A stretch of DNA of 64,000 bases from Uloborus plumipes (lineage: Eukaryota; Arthropoda; Arachnida; Araneae; Uloboridae): NCBI GenBank assembly GCA_038373865.1, contig JAXGGA010002290.1, positions 1 to 64,000 of the forward strand. Reading direction: 5' to 3'. The notes under the pieces are model-generated. The model saw only the letters and a list, made by a program, of their open reading frames with translations, made no database searches and had not been told where the DNA came from. Of the stretch, positions 49,456-59,670 are shown in pieces (the first letter of the stretch is position 1; each line of letters opens with the position of its first letter). Made by a program: the position numbers and the translations under genes.

Positions 49456-50106
49456 GCCCAGTAGCTTCGTGGTAGCACTTTGCGCTTCCACACCGCAGAC
49501 CTGGGTTCAGTTTCGGGGATGGGCACCAGGGTTGCCAGACGTCCCGGATTTCAAGGGACAGTCCCGTTTTTTGAAATATTGTCCCGCGTCCCGGGGAACC
49601 TTGATACGGGACGGCTAAAGTCCCGCATTCTGACTAGAAGCAGCATTTTACAAAACGAAACATTATTTTCAGGAAAAAAATGGAGTGAAACAAAAAATGT
49701 GAAATAGAGTGATAAGAAAATTGATTGAATTATAATATTTTCCTGTTCTGAAGTAATGTTAGTGTTTTATTTATTTAAAGTAGAAATTTTTGTGACAATC
49801 GATTCAACAAACGTTCATTGTAAAAGTGGTGTATCGCCTTTGTAAAGGATTTTACTATGCCTTATTATATAAAAACCCCCTCTCAATTTTTCAATTATGA
49901 AAGAAATATATGTGTTCAGCTACTATTAGTCACTAGATATTTTTAATCAATCAATTTCAATCTTTTGAAATTTGCTTCGCTTCGCTTTTATACTAAAACA
50001 TGTAACTAAATGTTATTCCATTTAGCAAACAAGTACGCGTTTTAAACACATGAAGATACATAATTTTTATAATGAGCGACAGAAATATAAATTACAGTGA
50101 GCTTTA

Positions 50107-51327
50107 CACTGAAGTGACAAAAGTCATGGGATAGCAATATGCAAATTTTCAGATGGCAGTAGCATCGCATAGAACAGGTATAAATGCGCAGTGCTTTTAC
50201 AGAGCTTTCATTTCTGTTCAAGTTATTCATGTGAAGAGGTTTTAACGTGATGATGACCGCACGACGTGAATTAACAGACTTTGAACGCGGAATGTTAGTT
50301 GGAGCTAGACGCATGGGTCATGCCATTTCGGAAATCGTTAGAGAATTCAACATTCCCAGATCCACTGTGTCAAGAGTGTGCCGAGAGTATGAAATTTCAG
50401 GCATAACATCCCACCATGGACAGCGCAGTGGTCGACCGCCTGCACTTAAAGATCGAGACCGGCGACGTCTGCAAAGAGTGGAAAATTCTAACAGACAAGC
50501 AACACTGCGTCAAATCACCGTAGAAATCAATGTGGGACGTACAATGGACGTGTCTGCTAGAACTGTGCGGAGAAATTTGGATTTCTTGGGCTATTCCAGC
50601 AGAAGACCGACTCGAGTGCCTTTACTGACAGAACGACATCGCTTGCAGCGACTCTCGTGGGCACGTGAGCATATCGGTTGGTCCCTAGATGAATGGAAAA
50701 CCGTGGCCTGGTCCGATGAGTCACGATTTCAGCTGGTAAGAGCAGCCGATGGTAGGGTTCGAGTGTGGCGCAGACCCCACGAAGCCATGGACCCAAACTG
50801 TCAGCAAGGCACTGTTCAAGCTGGTGGTGGCTCCGTAATGGTGTGGGCTGTTTTTTCATGGCATGGACTTGGTCCTCTAGTGCGACTGGACCGAACATTG
50901 ACTGGAAATGCTTATGTGCAGCTACTTGGAGATCACTTGCAGCCATTCATGGACTTCATGTACCCAAACAACGATGGGATTTTTATGGATGACAATGCGC
51001 CATGTCACCGGGCCACAACTGTTCGCAATTGGTTTGAAGAAAATTCTGGACAATTCCAACGAATGATTTGGCCACCTAGATCGCCCGACATGAATCCCAT
51101 TGAGCATTTATGGGACACCATCGAGAGGTCTGTTCGTGCCCAAAATCCTGCCCCATCAACGCTTTCACAATTATGGACGTCTATCGAGACAGCATGGCTC
51201 AATATTCCTGCAGAAGACTTCCAACGACTTGTTGAGTCCATGCCACGTCGAGTTGTTGCACTTCGCCGGGCAAAAGGAGGGCCGACACGATATTAAGAGG
51301 TATCCCATGACTTTTGTCACTTCAGTG
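50107..51327 (+). mobile_element. Complete Tc1/mariner element (DD36E type)
   Basis: A 1221-bp element with perfect 27-bp inverted repeats (50107-50133 and 51301-51327, starting CACTGAAGTGACAAAAGTCA) and TA on both sides (50105-50106, 51328-51329). It encodes one uninterrupted transposase. Perfect ends and an intact gene indicate a recent, possibly active copy. It lies inside the hAT element. Confidence 0.95.
50250..51296 (+). CDS. Tc1/mariner transposase, apparently intact
   Basis: It starts at ATG 50250 (a second ATG follows; GTG 50247 is upstream), is 348 codons long and ends at TAA. An N-terminal helix-turn-helix region (about residues 10-115) should bind the inverted repeats. A Ser-Gly-Arg-Pro-Pro linker (60-64) resembles the GRPR-like segment of the family. 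The catalytic residues are Asp in Trp-Ser-Asp-Glu-Ser-Arg-Phe (about 156), Asp in Met-Asp-Asp-Asn-Ala-Pro-Cys-His (about 248) and Glu in Asn-Pro-Ile-Glu-His-Leu-Trp (about 285). I count 36 residues between second Asp and Glu, not the 34 of classical Tc1, so it fits the DD36E group. The gene is GC-richer than its surroundings, as expected for a recent arrival. It catalyses cut-and-paste transposition at TA. Confidence 0.96.
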   Translation: MMTARRELTDFERGMLVGARRMGHAISEIVREFNIPRSTVSRVCREYEISGITSHHGQRSGRPPALKDRDRRRLQRVENSNRQATLRQITVEINVGRTMDVSARTVRRNLDFLGYSSRRPTRVPLLTERHRLQRLSWAREHIGWSLDEWKTVAWSDESRFQLVRAADGRVRVWRRPHEAMDPNCQQGTVQAGGGSVMVWAVFSWHGLGPLVRLDRTLTGNAYVQLLGDHLQPFMDFMYPNNDGIFMDDNAPCHRATTVRNWFEENSGQFQRMIWPPRSPDMNPIEHLWDTIERSVRAQNPAPSTLSQLWTSIETAWLNIPAEDFQRLVESMPRRVVALRRAKGGPTRY

Positions 51328-51959
51328 TATGGCAACCTAAAGACCATCAAAACTTTTGAAATTTTGTATAATTTACCTTTTGCCTCCACCCCCCCCCCCC
51401 CCCAACCGGTAAAATTTGAAACGACGGGGCTGCGTCAGGAAAAAGGGGGTTAATAACAGGTGAATAAGGATATTCACAATAATTAGAGTTAAACCTTTTC
51501 CCACTAATATTCATGATGAAAAAGAACAATGCAATGTAAGAAATGAAATTTTTATTCATATGATCATTATGTATTTTTTTCTTCTTTTATATTTGTGAGA
51601 AACCCTGAAGATTAAAGTCAAGTTTGTAAAAATTCAACCCTTAGACTTCATCCCTCAATCCCCCCGCCCAAGAGCCTGTCCCGTATTTACAGTTTTTAAA
51701 TCTGGCAACTCTGATGGGCACTGTTGACTAAGCCTTTCATCCCTTCAGTGAATAAATGCAACGAGTACCAAGCGTGGTTGGATACTAAACCCTGGGAGTA
51801 ACGCTTTCGGCTGACCCCTAACCAGATCATACTTTGCCTGTAACCCAAAATCCTTGGTCACATAAACTGAGATGTACCCAGTAGGGTTTGGCCCACTGAG
51901 TTTGCCAACACTACACCTCGACACTTACACTGCTAACAAATCGCCTTAACAGGTAAGGG

Positions 51960-52480
51960 TTAAGTCGCATGCTTGAAGAGTTATTTTAAAGCATTTCTTT
52001 GAATACAAATTTAAGATTTTTTATTTCTTCGACACATATGATAAATGATCCAACAAAAGATAATCTAGTATTCATTTTATGCGTATATCCTTAGGTTATT
52101 TTTATGGCTTTTGAAATAATTGCTGAATTTTAACTACATTCATTACAACAAACAAAAGCTTTATTTAATTTCGTTGAAGCTATTCCAAGTTCTATTAATG
52201 TTCTCCAACGTTTCTGAATTGCCTCATCAAGGTTTTCATCACGAAGCAGTTGAAGTAATTATTGGATTTTCCAATTCTCCTGTTTGTTTCTTAATTAAGA
52301 AAATAGTTTTCGAAATTAAGTATAACTACAAACAGCCAGTCTGACAGGAATTCTTAAGTAATTATTATCTTTCTTCAACAATCCATTGAATATAAAAGCA
52401 GCGATTTTTCTCTCGGGAATAGATGATTTTAAAGTAGGAGAAAGTGGGGCCAAACCGTACAGGCTGGTCAAACTGACGTA
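51960..52480. other. Intergenic, with a possible transposon end at 52435
   Basis: TAGGAGAAAGTGGGGCCAAA at about 52434 resembles the left terminus of the 23366 family but has no matching right end. No gene recognised. Confidence 0.35.
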
Positions 52481-52892
52481 ACTGCAAAAAATGAATGTTG
52501 TTTTTACAGTATAATACAGCTAATTTTATAGTAATAAACTGTCAAAATTTCCTAACTTTACTATAATAAACTGTAAAATTGCTAATTTTGCAGTACTAAA
52601 CTGTAAAATTGCTAATTCTGCAGTAATGAACGGTAAAATTGCTAATTTAATAGTGTATTACCGTGCATGTTACAGCTTTAAACTGTACCTTCTGCTGTCA
52701 GTATAATACTGTTGTTTTTACAGTATAATGCAGTTAATATTTACGGCAATAAACTATAAAATTTCCAACTTTACAGTAAGAAACAAAAATTGCTAATTTT
52801 ACAGTTTATTGCTGCCCAGTTAGTTTAGTTTTAAATTGGGACCTCGGCTGCCAGTATTATACTATAAAAACAACAGTTCATTTTTTGCAGTG
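52481..52892. mobile_element. MITE of the CACTGCAAAAAA family, copy C
   Basis: Starts after TA (52479-52480) with ACTGCAAAAAATGAATG and ends TTCATTTTTTGCAGTG, followed by TA. The body alternates AATAAACTGTAAAATTGC-type blocks in both orientations. Confidence 0.75.
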
Positions 52893-52894
52893 TA

Positions 52895-53909
52895 TTGTTT
52901 GCTAAGTTTGAGGATCCTTCTTGTAATAACTTCTTTCCTAGTATAGTTTTTAATGTATCACTAATATTTTGTGCTCTCTTACACGTAGTCTATGTTACTT
53001 TTTTTTTTCTTTCTATATTCTAATATGTATGTGATGTTCAGTTGTACCCTATCTATTGTTCGATGTTCTCCCACCCATAAGGGCAAACTATATGTTTGCA
53101 AAACTTGGCAAAGAAAAAAAAAAGCTTACTACCTACCCCCCCCCCTTGGTGAATTAAGAAACTGCCCACTGTTTGTGAGCTCTTATTGGCTGGTGCGTTT
53201 GATGGAAATGAATGTATTCTTCCGTGCTTCACCGCTCGTAAAGTTGAAAATCATTAAAAATTTACGGAAATCATCCCACAAAAAATGAGCTGATGTTAAT
53301 ATGTATATAGTTAACATCAGCACAAATGTAGATTGTTAAATATGCAAAGATTTAACAATTTAATCCGATTTCTAAAGCGAAATGTCCAATTATAGCCAAG
53401 CTCAGACAACAGGTAAGAAAGTACTTCCTTTGCTTCGTTTCAGCTTATTTCTTCACAGCCAAGAGGGGTTGCAATCGAGTATATTTAGAAAAAAATATCA
53501 GTAATTTTTAGCGGCAAATTTCGGAGAAGATTTTTTTTTCTTTTTTTTTTTTTTTTTGTTCTTTCAAAATTTTAAAAATAATTTATTAAAAGAATTGCAT
53601 TTTCTCTGGCACTTTTATTTGTGTAGACAAATTGAAAAAACGTAATAGGAATGTTTTTAACAATAGTTGTGAGACTAGACAAATTAGATTTCAAGACATC
53701 GTTTGACAAAATATGGGTTAATTAGCTCTTTAAATTTTAACTATAGTTAACCTAACCTGACAGCATTGTGAAGGCTACTCAGATTCTACTCACAATATTA
53801 CGACGCCGCGGCGCCAAGTTAGATTCACCTCAACTATAGTTACTGTCGAATTTATAATTGTCTATTTATTTATGCTGAAAAGGTATTGAACATACACCAT
53901 TTTTATCTA
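52895..53909. other. Intergenic DNA with two adjacent short hairpins
   Basis: GCTGATGTTAA (53289-53299) pairs perfectly with TTAACATCAGC (53311-53321). ATTGTTAAAT (53332-53341) pairs with ATTTAACAAT (53350-53359). A GC-richer stretch at 53060-53240 includes a C run. No gene recognised. Confidence 0.45.
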
Positions 53910-54318
53910 CACTGCAAAAAATGGATGCTGTTTTTACAGTATAACACAACTAATTTCATAGTAACAAACTGTACAAATTGGTAGTTTTACAGTAATAACT
54001 ATAAAATTTTTTATTTTACAGTAGTAAACTGTAAAACTGCAGATTTGCAGTAACAAAGTGCAAAATTGCTAATTTTAGTTTATTACTGTGCGTTTTACAG
54101 TTTTAAACTGGAACTTCTGCTGCCAGTATTATACTGTCGTTTTTACAGTATAATACTGCTAATTTTGTGGTAATAAACCATTAAAACTTCTGCTTTACAG
54201 TAATAAACTGAAAATTGCTACTTTTACAATTTATTACTGTGTATTTTGCAATTTTAAACTAGAACCTTTGCTGCTAGTATTGTACTGTAAAAGCAACCAT
54301 TTATTTTTTCTTGCAGTG
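53910..54318. mobile_element. MITE of the CACTGCAAAAAA family, copy D
   Basis: TA|CACTGCAAAAAATGGATG at the left, TTTTCTTGCAGTG at the right. Same internal block order as copy C, with length within a few bases (409 against 412 bp). Confidence 0.75.
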
Positions 54319-56013
54319 TTCAGTTTAAAAACAGGAATTTTAAAGTGAAATGTAAAATAAAATATCCAAGCATATGCGTACATTTTTACTTTTTCTTACA
54401 TTTAATTTTCTATTACTGGTGAAAAGAATTGTTATTGAATGAAATTATCAAATTGTCCATTCAATGATCAAAAACAGATGTAGTCCAAAACACCAAACGT
54501 TATCCTTTTCCACAATGCAAAAATCGATTCAGCAAATTCGCCAAATGATAAATGTAGTCTATTCAACATATATACATAAATTTTGGATTCATAAATGCGT
54601 AGGAAAAAAGAAGTACGGTTCGCAATGTAAATTTTTAGTCCATTTCATGACTTGGTTTCAATTTGTAAAGCGAATTTAGATTGCATATTTTCGATTTCCG
54701 TTTGTTTCATATTTATCATATTCAAACAAATAGCTTTAAGCTTGACTTGCTTTTTCGAAAATGTTACTCGATAATTTTTCTCGTTCTGCACGGTTTCAAT
54801 GTATTCGAGTTATAATAAGTCATTGCTATATTTTATGTATTTCATTTCCCAAAATCATCAAAATTAGACTATTGATTTTATACGACGCGAAAATATTTGT
54901 GCCAAATGAAATAAAAGAAAGTAATTGATATAATGCTAAAATTAGGGTTGGTTCGGGTAAATAGAACCTTTTTTCGAACTGTTTATTTTTAAAGCTTCAT
55001 ACAAAAGGTTTAGAACAAAATATTTCAACTTATTGACTTATTTGATCTTAGACTTCGTTAAAAAAATAAAAGTTTATCTTTATTTTCTGAAACGATGCAA
55101 GAAATATTCTTCTACATATGAATATTAAGTCTTCTAGCTTTACGAAACGTAGGTTTTCTTACCGGTATGAAAGTTAGTAACGAGAAAAATTTTAAATATT
55201 TGCTGTTCAAAAAAAATTAGATATAAAAAAAACAAAAACAAAGGATGCTAAATTTTTAAAAATGGAGATCAAGGCGAACTGGAAGGGAAAAACGCAAGTT
55301 TGAAAGGATATTTTTTTTTATTCATTGGTAGTTTTCAACCAGTACTACACAAATTCGAACTGTCGCCAAGAGTTCATACTCAACATGTGCACTTGAAAGA
55401 GTGTATTGTTTAATAATGAAGTACGTGCTCGTGTTGTTTAGCATAGCTTTCACTATGGGAGTGTTCTAAACTGTTGTAAAAAGAACCAGAAAATATTATA
55501 CATATATAACAGCTAACATTTTTTTAAAATGTTTCTAATGCGGGGTAATACAGTAAAACAAAAAGTCTTACGCAAATTAAATACTATTTTTAAATTTTAT
55601 CAGTATGAAAAAAAAGCATACATTATTATCGTCTTCTTAGATCTATATTTATAAGATACAGTGCTGTTCCCCCACACGGTTTTGAGTAAACACCCCCCCC
55701 CCCTTTTTTTTAAGTCTTCAAATTACTAACACACAAGTATATTAACTCGACAGTATGCAATATATCACTTTTTGATACGAATTGCTACTACGGTCAAGAA
55801 ATATGATTGGTACTGCCTTAAAATTATTTCTATCAGTAAAAGTACACAACAGTGTACTTTTGTTTTGCTTAATGTGCTTTGTTTTGCTGATGGTTATAGC
55901 AAGCAGTATTAATTATGTGATGGGAAAAGTAGGAGGCTCCCATCAATTTCTGAACAGTATAACAAATAATTTAAAAGATGCAATGTTTGAAATGTTTATG
56001 TATAAAAATCCCA
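54319..56013. other. AT-rich intergenic DNA
   Basis: Frame 55782-56078 contains a hydrophobic, membrane-like stretch (about residues 27-45) but has no recognised family and runs into the next MITE, so it is not accepted as a gene. A C run is at about 55693-55704. Confidence 0.4.
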
Positions 56014-56368
56014 CACAGCAAAACATGAGCGGTTATTTTTTACAGTGTAATACCTGCAGCCGAAGTTCTGTAATTTAAAACTGTAATATGCACAGTTATG
56101 AACTGTAAAACTAGCAATTTTACAGTTTCTTACTGTAAAGTCAGCAATTTTACAATTTATTTCCGTAAAATTCAGCAATATTATACTGTAAAAATAGTAC
56201 AGTATAATACTAGCAGCCGAGGTTCCAGTTTAAAACTGTAAAATGCACGGTAATAAACTGTTAAATTGACAACTTCAGAGTTTAATACTGTAAAATTAGC
56301 AATTTTAAAACTTATTACTGTAAGGTTAGAAATTTTTGCAGTTTATTTCTATAAAATTTGCTGTATTT
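56014..56368. mobile_element. MITE of the CACTGCAAAAAA family, copy E
   Basis: Contains the AATACCTGCAGCCGAAGTTC and CAGCCGAGGTTCCAGTTTAA hallmarks and multiple TAGCAATTTTACAG units. The left end is degraded to CACAGCAAAACATGA and the right end is lost near 56368. Confidence 0.65.
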
Positions 56369-56639
56369 TTAGGCTACTGGGCATAAATGGGTTAACAAAG
56401 ATACAGCACATATATTCTTCAAAATAATATTTCTGCCAGGCAGTCAACATTGCATTCCCTACATCAGATATCTGCTTTATATTCATGTGATTTTCATCCT
56501 TCGTTTGACTGCATTGCGCTCCCAAATAATGGCATTTGTTCACATTATGCATTCCAGAAACTTCGATAATAGTGAATCGGTACCTTTCAGTTAACATAGT
56601 TGTTTCGCACGCAGTTTCTTGTTGCGCAGTTAATATCAA
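56349..56639 (-). CDS. Unidentified dispersed coding unit, copy 2 (homologous to 40370-40590)
   Basis: A 96-codon frame (TTG-initiated as annotated; first internal Met at about residue 15) has the order Tyr-Arg-Phe-Thr-Ile-Ile, Val-Ser-Gly-Met-His, Gln-Thr-Lys-Asp-Glu-Asn-His-Met, Asn-Ile-Lys-Gln. A Trp-Gln-Lys-Tyr block follows. These correspond to the relic at 40370-40590. Its last codons overlap the MITE border, so the true C-terminus is probably replaced. I do not recognise the family; a fragment of a transposon protein is the simplest reading. Confidence 0.35.
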   Translation of the reverse strand: MILTAQQETACETTMLTERYRFTIIEVSGMHNVNKCHYLGAQCSQTKDENHMNIKQISDVGNAMLTAWQKYYFEEYMCCIFVNPFMPSSLKIQQIL

Positions 56640-56759
56640 TGCTTTTGGTCAAAGCGTACTTTTGATTTATTTGGGGATTTCAATTTTTAGAGTCTCGGTA
56701 AATATGTTTTCTTCAAATATTATAAAACTCCGAGAAGGACGACTATCTTATTGATAAAA

Positions 56760-57257
56760 AATCTATTTGTGCACTTTACAACCGGATATATTTAATGAAT
56801 GATTTTCGTTTTTGATATTATTAATTTTACTTGGTGATGTGAAGTTTGCCGGTTAAGTTTTGTAGGTGATGTAATTTTATAAAGTGAAATTATAATTGTC
56901 TTTGAACTGAAAGGCAATGTCTGAATGAATAATATAAAATGCTAAATAAATGGTTTATTTAGCGTTTTATCATAATAGTAAAATACAGTTAAAAAGAAAA
57001 AAAATGAAAAACAGTAACTAAACGATGTTTGTAAATAACTTGAATGGAAGGAAAAGCTTTTTTTTTTGGTATCATGATACTATAACTTCCATTAAAAGTA
57101 CTACTTAAGTTTTTTTTCTTCAAAAAACTGTAGTTTAGTATATTTCGTTTAGTTTTAAGAAACTTTAAAGTATAAAGAACTCAATCATCGCTTCATTTCT
57201 TTTTCCGATCAAAACGATTAACGTTGTTTCCTTGAATACTACTGACGAAGAACATTT
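56760..57257. other. AT-rich intergenic DNA
   Basis: Nothing recognised. Confidence 0.5.
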
Positions 57258-57579
57258 TTAAAGTGCCCCATATACCATTACGGAACACGGTGGATCTTTG
57301 ACAGACTGGGATAGAACCCCGGTAACTCTGAGTACTAGGTCGATGAATTGCCGATCAGGATTCAAGTCCCCGAATCGGATCACTAAAGAACAATACATTA
57401 GATCGTCGATAACCGAAGGGGCTCCGGTCTCGAACACTTCGGATAACAAACAGGATTTAAGAAAACAAAAGATCAAGATACTGAAAAAACTTGAATTTGA
57501 ACCATACATGAGATCAATATTATTGTTAAAAACGGACGTCGATGAACGTGGTTCTACTGTATATTCAAACCTCAGTTGA
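57258..57579 (+). CDS. Exon-like segment, unidentified
   Basis: The stretch stands out by CpG content and balanced codons. The open frame runs from a stop near 57258 to TGA at 57577-57579 (about 105 codons). Its product would be hydrophilic, rich in Ser, Thr, Arg and Lys, with an Arg-Lys-Gln-Lys-Ile-Lys-Ile-Leu-Lys-Lys cluster, like a terminal cytoplasmic or linker exon. A minus-strand frame (57258-57509) also exists. No domain, clear acceptor site or homologue was recognised. The last 18 bp and following ~40 bp are duplicated at 57934. Confidence 0.3.
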
Positions 57580-58006
57580 AAGATAAATAATCAGCACGAA
57601 CAACACTGATATAATAGATTTTTGTACATTTCTTACTGTAAAGGCAGCAATTTTACAGTTTATTGCCGTAAAATTTAGCTGTATTATACTGTAAAAACAA
57701 CAGTATAATTCTGGCAGAAGAGGTTCCAGTTTAATACTGTAAAATGCACGGTAATAAACTGCAAAATTTAGCAATTTTACAGTTTATTACTGCAAAACTA
57801 GGAATTTTACAGTTTAGTACTATAAAAGGTGCAATTTCACAGTTTATTACAGTAAAATTGGCAATTTTTACCGTTTATTATTATAAAATTAGTGCTATTA
57901 TACTGTAAAATTAACATTCATTTTTTGTAGTGCATATTCAAACCTCAGTTAAAAAATAAATAATCAACGCGAACAACACTGAATAACGCTGATATAATAG
58001 ATGTTG
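57561..58006. repeat. ~60-bp direct repeats flanking a MITE
   Basis: 57561-57619 and 57934-58006 share ATATTCAAACCTCAGTT, AATAATCAxCxCGAACAACA and CTGATATAATAGAT. The second copy has a ~10-bp insertion. They bracket MITE copy F. Confidence 0.8.
57625..57932. mobile_element. MITE of the CACTGCAAAAAA family, copy F
   Basis: The right end CATTCATTTTTTGTAGTG is intact; the left end is truncated. The body holds repeated TTTACAGTTTATTACTGT-type palindromic units and a GGCAGAAGAGGTTCCAGTTT block. Confidence 0.7.
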
Positions 58007-59337
58007 CATTTACGATTAATTAATGTATTAAATTCATCTTGACAGAATTACATCACGTTAGAATTCCTTAAGTTGTTGGTGATCCAAAAAGAAGAGAAGC
58101 GGAATTGATTTAAGCATTACAAATGTCGGAATACTTTCATTAAACCAGGCTGTAATTATGAATGATAAGGCAAAAATTCCATACTAACTGTTTTCTATGA
58201 AATAAATAACACTTCTTGAAATGCAAAAAGCCGGAGAACAATTTCCTGTTGTTAATTGTAACTCATTATAACTTTTTTTAACTATATCCTGCTCAGTTTA
58301 AAAATAATTAGGTAGGTTTATCCGTTAACTATTGAATGTTTGCTTTACATAGTGACAACTAGTTTGTGTCGTTCTATTTTGCATTTGCTTGAAAATCGCT
58401 AATGTACATTTTCTTTTGTTACAGTGTGACAGTGTTAATTTACGAATTTTCATACATGAAGAATTTTAATTCAAAATATAAGAGACAATTCTCTCAATGT
58501 ATGAAAAAAATGACTGTTTGTGGGGGGCGGCATTACTGGGCCATTGTTAATAGGCTGATAGATACTATTTCATTTTTTTATATTTTTTTAATCTTTAATA
58601 TCAAATATCAAATTTATTTTCAAACAGAAGGGTATATATTTATATTGAAGAAAATTTAGGAGTACTGGGAACTAAAGTTTAGCATTTGTTTCCCCGAAGC
58701 ACTATTCCGAAAGTTTTATGCCCAATAAAAAAGGAAAGCGAGAATGAAATTAATTAAGATCAGAAAATAAATCACGCCCACTTTCAAGAAGAAAAGAAAC
58801 TCTGACGCCAGCCATTCTTGAAGTAACCGCTTCCATTTCTCTCACCCCATTGAACAACAAAATCCATCTCGTTGAACCCCCGAGAGACCTTGAAAGCCAT
58901 CTCCCGCCAAAAACTCGTCCACTTTGTTTCCAGATATACTCTGCGAGGTGAATATTGCAGTGTCACGTAGGTTGTAAAGTCACAGGTTTACGACGAGTTC
59001 AAGTTTGAAAGATGACTCCACTTAAACTTTTCTTTTATTTCGTTCCACTCTTCTTCAAATATACACATTTAATGCTGTGTAACAACGCGTGGTGTGTGTG
59101 TGTGTATGTGCTCAATGAATCGTAACGCTTTGTTTATGTTTCGTATTGCTTGGTTTTTTGTGCGTAAGTTGTTGCATATCAATTGGGGGTTGGTTTATTT
59201 AAAGGGCGTCGGCTAAATCCTGAATGTAAATAATGTTCTTTTAAGATACATTCAAATGCCTCCTATACTTTCGTGTTTTTGATGTACAAGGTTTTAAATT
59301 TTTTTTTCTACGCTTTTAATAGGTAACAAACATTAAA
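58007..59337. other. Intergenic DNA with a GC-richer patch
   Basis: 58795-58985 is GC-richer and carries a 60-codon minus-strand frame (58784-58966) with balanced composition but no recognised motif. A short (GT)n lies near 59092-59105. No gene is supported. Confidence 0.4.
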
Positions 59338-59339
59338 TA

Positions 59340-59492
59340 GGAGAATGTAAGGCGAAGTGAAATGGTAAAATACTGTTTTTGCGCCACTTATCGGATAACA
59401 TTTTAACTATGTAGTAACACATTTTTCCCGGACACAAATTTAGTACAAAAAAAAAAATAATAACGAAAAAAATAATTAATAATAATAATAAC

Positions 59493-59549
<57 letters not shown>

Positions 59550-59668
59550 TTATTACAGACTACATTGCTCTTTCTTTAGCTACTGCAATTTTCGAAACAA
59601 CTTTCCACTTCGCTCATTTTGAAAAAGTAAAGTTATCTCACCTGTTTGACTCTGTCCCCACATTCCCT
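59340..59668. mobile_element. Short TA-flanked element of the 23366 family, with (AAT)n expansion
   Basis: The left end, after TA, reads GGAGAATGTAAGGCGAAGTG and the right end, complemented, AGGGAATGTGGGGACAGAG. The interior contains an (AAT)n microsatellite (about 59471-59549). It is a small deletion derivative. Confidence 0.6.
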
Positions 59669-59670
59669 TA

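Larger units (their letters stand above)
49527..51713. mobile_element. hAT element, itself split by a Tc1 insertion
   Basis: Ends CAGGGTTGCCAG and, complemented, CAGAGTTGCCAG are flanked by a perfect 8-bp duplication ATGGGCAC (49519-49526, 51714-51721), diagnostic for hAT. Without the Tc1 insertion it is about 960 bp. Subterminal GTCCCG repeats cluster at 49543-49625 and recur near the right end (51677). There is no transposase, so it is a non-autonomous derivative. It interrupts the SINE exactly at the 3' strand of its tRNA acceptor stem. Confidence 0.88.
49456..51953 (+). mobile_element. tRNA-derived SINE, interrupted by a hAT element
   Basis: The head (49456-49526) is tRNA-like. GCCCA at the start can pair with TGGGC at 49520-49524 as an acceptor stem. 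A box-A-like TAGCTTCGTGG is at 49462 and a box-B-like GGTTCAGTTTC at 49504. After the hAT insertion the body resumes at 51714 and runs through AAGCGTGGTTGGATACTAAA to about CCTTAACAGG near 51952. RNA polymerase III transcription and LINE-driven copying are family knowledge. The 3' boundary and flanking duplication are not resolved. Confidence 0.6.

Noticed and set aside
49456..49526. Functional tRNA gene
   Set aside because: Only the acceptor stem and rough boxes A and B remain, stems are imperfect and a SINE body follows; it is a SINE head.
50557..50946. 129-codon minus-strand frame
   Set aside because: Shadow of the transposase gene on the other strand; the same applies to other frames between 50557 and 51389.
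55782..56078. Frame with a single membrane-like segment
   Set aside because: No start context, no homology recognised, and its last third is MITE copy E.
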